From Streptomyces caeruleatus (lineage in GTDB: Bacteria > Actinomycetota > Actinomycetes > Streptomycetales > Streptomycetaceae), in the NCBI RefSeq assembly GCF_001514235.1, contig NZ_KQ948926.1:343291-407290 (forward strand): DNA of 64,000 bases. The letters are read 5' to 3'. The position numbers and the translations under genes are program-made. Below the pieces are notes generated by a model, which did not search any database, was not told where the DNA came from, and saw only the letters and a program-made list of their open reading frames with translations. This document shows, piece by piece, positions 61,415 to 64,000 of the stretch (its first letter is position 1; the number at the start of each line of letters is the position of its first letter).

Positions 61415-62932
61415 ATGGCTCCGTACCTGTACGACCGGCTGGTGACGGAGGACGAATACCGCCAGCGCGTCCGGCGGCATCGTCCCAGCTCGCTGTTGCC
61501 ACTGATCGCCGCAGCGGCGGCCCGCTACAGCACGCCCGAGCGGCCACAGCCCTGGCTGAAAAGCCCCTCGCTGAAATACACACCCTGGGCGCTGGCTGAC
61601 GCGGCCCGCGTCAGCCTGGCCTACGGCACCGAGCATCTGCGCTCCGACGCCACTGAGCGCGATCTGCTGGAGATCCTGGCGGCGTACTCCAGCCTGAAGG
61701 AACCGACCCTGCACGGCACCGATGAGGGCGCGGTGCGCCTGAGGGACTTCATGATGCGCCTGGGTGGCGAGCAGATGGCCTTCCAGGCCCCGGAGTTCGT
61801 CACTCTCGCCCGTACCGCGGCGCTGTACCTGCACACGCCGTTCCCCGCGCGCCGTCAGCCCCGCTGCATGGTCCCCGGCTGGGACACCGAGTTGTTCGGC
61901 TGCCCCCTGCCCGACTACATCGGCACCGCGCAACTGCTGTGGGGATGTGCGCTGTTCAACGCCGGGCGTTTCGATCCCGCGATCTACGACAGCCCGGACG
62001 GGGAGAAGTTCAACCGCGTCGTCAGCCGGGACACGGTCCTGCCCGTCATCGAATGGCACTTCGCCACCGACGCGGCCTCCGTCAAAGCGATCGAGAAGCA
62101 GACAACGGAGAAACTGGCAAGGGTGGCCGGCGGTAAAGCAGCCCAGCTGCGGCGCTTCACATACAACCCGCTAATCGGCCGGCCCGCGGTCACCGGCTTC
62201 GGGCCCGGCCTGCTGTGCCCCTCACCTCAACTGGTGTGACGCAAGGCGACCCCGGCGGGCATCTACCACACAGGACGCGAGCACTTCGGACCGGACTTCT
62301 TGCAGGAGACCGGCTACCTCTTCGAGGAGTACGTCGGCCGCCTGCTCCGCCTGATACCGGACGCCGACGTCGTCGCAGAGATCACGTACCGAGTGAAGCG
62401 GAACGAACTGCAAAGCGTCGACTGGATCGTCGTCTTCGACGACCTGGTGCTGCTCGTGGAGGTCAAGTCCATGATGCCGACGGAGAACGCCCGGCTCGGC
62501 CTGGAACTCGGAGTCGCCGAGACCGACAGCAAACTGGCCCGCGCCTACCGCCAGGTCAACGCCACCTCGGCCCAGATCGACCAGCACCATCCGGCATTCG
62601 CCGGCATTCCGAGTGACCGTCCGCGCCAGGCGCTGATCGTCACCCTTGAACCGTTCCCTGTCGCCAACGCCAACCTTCCCCACCTCGGCCTGCCCGCCGC
62701 CGACATCCCCACCGCGGTCGTCGGGGCCCAGGAAGTCGAACGCCTGGTGATGCTGACCGACACCACGCCCAGCTCTCTGCTGCTGGAACGGGCGGCCGAC
62801 CCCCAGCGCTCCACCTGGGCGCTCAACGAATGCCTGAACGGGCACGAGAGCGCCCGCAACCCGGTCCTCGACCAGGGATGGGCGTCCTATCCCTGGTCGA
62901 CCGGCCGCCTGTCGGCCCTGAACGCGTCGTAG
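61415..62932 (+). pseudogene. Nuclease-like gene interrupted by an in-frame TGA
   Basis: The frame is protein-like from ATG 61415 to 62932 but is split by TGA at 62237-62239 (codon 275). Before it the sequence is GLLCPSPQLV and after it, in the same frame, RKATPAGIYHTGREHFGPDF and GYLFEEYVGRLLRLIPDADV. A tryptophan (TGG) at that point would give the continuous LV-W-RKA expected of one protein. The C-terminal part has a restriction-endonuclease-like core: SVDWIVVFDDLVLLVEVKS (Asp, then Glu-x-Lys). Separate translation of the second part would need TTG 62300. It is most simply a recent nonsense mutation; read-through is the alternative. Confidence 0.7.
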
Positions 62933-63090
62933 TCCATGTGTCGCGGACCGGCGCGGGTGCGGCATGGCCCGGCCGCTGCACCGGCTCGCCCAGAGACTCC
63001 TGCCGGGACGGAGCACCAGCGGGCCAGTACCTGACCGGCCTCCTCCGAAGAGGCCCGAGTTCCGCACACCCTCACCGGGAGGATTGACAG

Positions 63091-63104
63091 TAGGATACGT
63101 AGCA
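63091..63104 (+). promoter_or_regulatory. Probable leaderless promoter of the toxin-antitoxin operon
   Basis: TAGGAT at 63091-63096 is a good Streptomyces -10 box and ends seven bases before the ATG of the antitoxin gene, the spacing that places the transcript start at the A of ATG. The GGGAGGA at 63078-63084 is too far (19 bases) to serve as a ribosome-binding site. TACGTA overlapping the -10 could be an autoregulatory half-site. Confidence 0.55.
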
Positions 63105-63367
63105 TGAGTGAGCCTACCGGCAAGTACTCGATCACCATGCCGCGGGACATCGCCGAAGCCGCCAAGGCGCGCAGCGGCCCCTCCGGCCTGTCCGCCTACG
63201 TCGCGGCAGCCGTCGCTCGCCAGATCGAGCGCGACAACCTCAACGAGCTCATCGCCGTCGCCGAAGCCGAACACGGACCCGTCACGGACGAAGAGATCCA
63301 GGCCCTGCGCGACCAGCTTCACCAGGCCCGCGACAACCAGGCAGCAGGCGGAGCGAACGCCGCGTGA
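63104..63367 (+). CDS. Ribbon-helix-helix-type antitoxin (VapB-like)
   Basis: An 87-residue protein. The N-terminal 45 residues fit a ribbon-helix-helix fold (KYSITMPRDIAEAAKARSGP, LSAYVAAAVARQIERDNL). The C-terminal acidic helix (VTDEEIQALRDQLHQARDN) is suited to wrap the toxin. It overlaps the PIN-domain gene by four bases. It should bind the operon promoter and neutralise the toxin. Confidence 0.85.
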   Translation: MSEPTGKYSITMPRDIAEAAKARSGPSGLSAYVAAAVARQIERDNLNELIAVAEAEHGPVTDEEIQALRDQLHQARDNQAAGGANAA

Positions 63368-63777
63368 GCCGCTCCCCCGCCGTCCCCGGTGGCACCCTCG
63401 TGCTGGACAGCGAGGGACTGGCCAAGGCCGTCCTCCGCGACCGCACCGTCACCGCCTGGCTCGCCCTGGCCCGCGCCGACGACCTACGGGTGATCACTTC
63501 CGCGGCCACCCTGGTGGAAGTCGTCCACCCGCGGATCAACCGCCCGGCCCTGGAGTGGACCCTCTCCCGCCTCATCGTCGAACCGATCACCGAGCCCATC
63601 GCCCGCCACGCCGCCACCCTCCTCGCCGACGCCGGTCTGCACGGCCACAAGTACGCCATCGACGCCATGCTCGGCGCCACCGCCCTCGCCGCACCCGGCC
63701 CCGTCACCATCATCACCTCGGATCCCGAGGACCTCACCGCGCTGTGCGGCGGACGCGCCACCGTGATCACGATCTGA
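63364..63777 (+). CDS. PIN-domain ribonuclease toxin (VapC-like)
   Basis: A 137-residue protein starting at GTG in the ATG/GTG overlap with the antitoxin gene. PIN acidic residues are visible in TLVLDSEGLAKAVL (first Asp), SAATLVEVVHP (Glu), HKYAIDAMLGATAL (Asp) and TIITSDPEDL (last Asp). VapC toxins cleave RNA, often tRNA or rRNA, when released from the antitoxin. All acidic residues are present, so the toxin is probably functional. Confidence 0.85.
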   Translation: MSRSPAVPGGTLVLDSEGLAKAVLRDRTVTAWLALARADDLRVITSAATLVEVVHPRINRPALEWTLSRLIVEPITEPIARHAATLLADAGLHGHKYAIDAMLGATALAAPGPVTIITSDPEDLTALCGGRATVITI

Positions 63778-64000
63778 CCCAGCGCGCTCCTGGATCGCGA
63801 CGGGCTCCACAGCTGTCACCGCCTCACCCTGGACGCTACTGACCCCCTCAACGGGCAGTCCACGCGGCGGGGCATGCCCAAGCCCCTGGGCCAGGCTGGC
63901 TGGACGTTTGTCTCCGCGGCCCGCGCCGCCCGAGGCGACCGTCGGCGAGCGGGGCCGAGCGCTCCTTCCCCTAGTTACCTTCTACGTGGCTCCGGGCTTG
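63778..64000. other. Window end, no gene seen
   Basis: Frames here are short or extend the shadow of the toxin gene. Nothing is supported. Confidence 0.35.

Noticed and set aside
1..64000. CRISPR array
   Set aside because: No regularly spaced direct repeats were seen.

Overview
The window is about 70% GC with strong codon bias, GTG/TTG starts and dense co-directional genes, and it carries families typical of Streptomyces: DUF317, XRE-DUF5753/DUF397 pairs, a Methyltransf_19 enzyme, XF1762, and an actinobacterial RHS toxin with a HINT domain. It reads as an accessory region of a Streptomyces genome: a conjugative or integrative element joined to a gene-poor, fragment-rich stretch and a set of conflict and surface genes.

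Positions 1-23,254 are one long plus-strand cluster of about 30 small, tightly packed genes. The anchors are a truncated VWA protein, a relaxase-like protein that has lost its catalytic histidines, a VirD4/TraG-type coupling ATPase, an XF1762 protein and, at the 3' end, a PP-loop (PAPS-reductase-like) protein, a C5 cytosine methyltransferase and a primase-polymerase. Between them lie repeated paralogues: four intact DUF317 genes and one broken one, a recurrent module of about 65 residues (1624-5000 and 15052), and helical-plus-winged-helix proteins (14524-20018). An IS21-family element (11,967-14,502) has landed inside the cluster. Several genes lack ATG, GTG or TTG at the position fixed by their ribosome-binding site and protein homology.

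Positions 23,255-37,650 carry shorter modules. They are an HTH gene divergent from an HSPA12-like Hsp70 gene and a coiled-coil partner, an XRE-DUF5753 / Methyltransf_19 / DUF397 group with two matching operator-like palindromes, a secreted NucA/NucB-type protein, an IS5-DUF317 chimera, a large protein with an internal duplication and a DUF91-like nuclease. At 37,609-37,654 is the 3' half of a tRNA-Arg(CCG) gene followed by its own terminator. This looks like one attachment-site end of the integrated element, with the intact tRNA expected to the left of the window. A palindromic element is shared between 1,106-1,170 and 36,341-36,400.

Positions 37,655-41,600 are mostly debris: fragments of a P450, an HNH nuclease, an ECF sigma factor and a DUF4265 gene. 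Among them sits a translationally coupled pair, a cytosolic protein plus a three-helix membrane protein, that looks like a conflict system. Positions 42,543-55,583 form a minus-strand surface operon of FG-GAP protein, LamG protein, a 2,319-residue RHS-HINT-deaminase polymorphic toxin and a DUF416-like immunity protein. Positions 55,910-64,000 hold a glycosyltransferase, an O-methyltransferase abutting an IS5 remnant, a membrane NACHT NTPase, a nuclease-like gene split by one TGA codon, and a VapBC-type toxin-antitoxin pair with a probable leaderless promoter.
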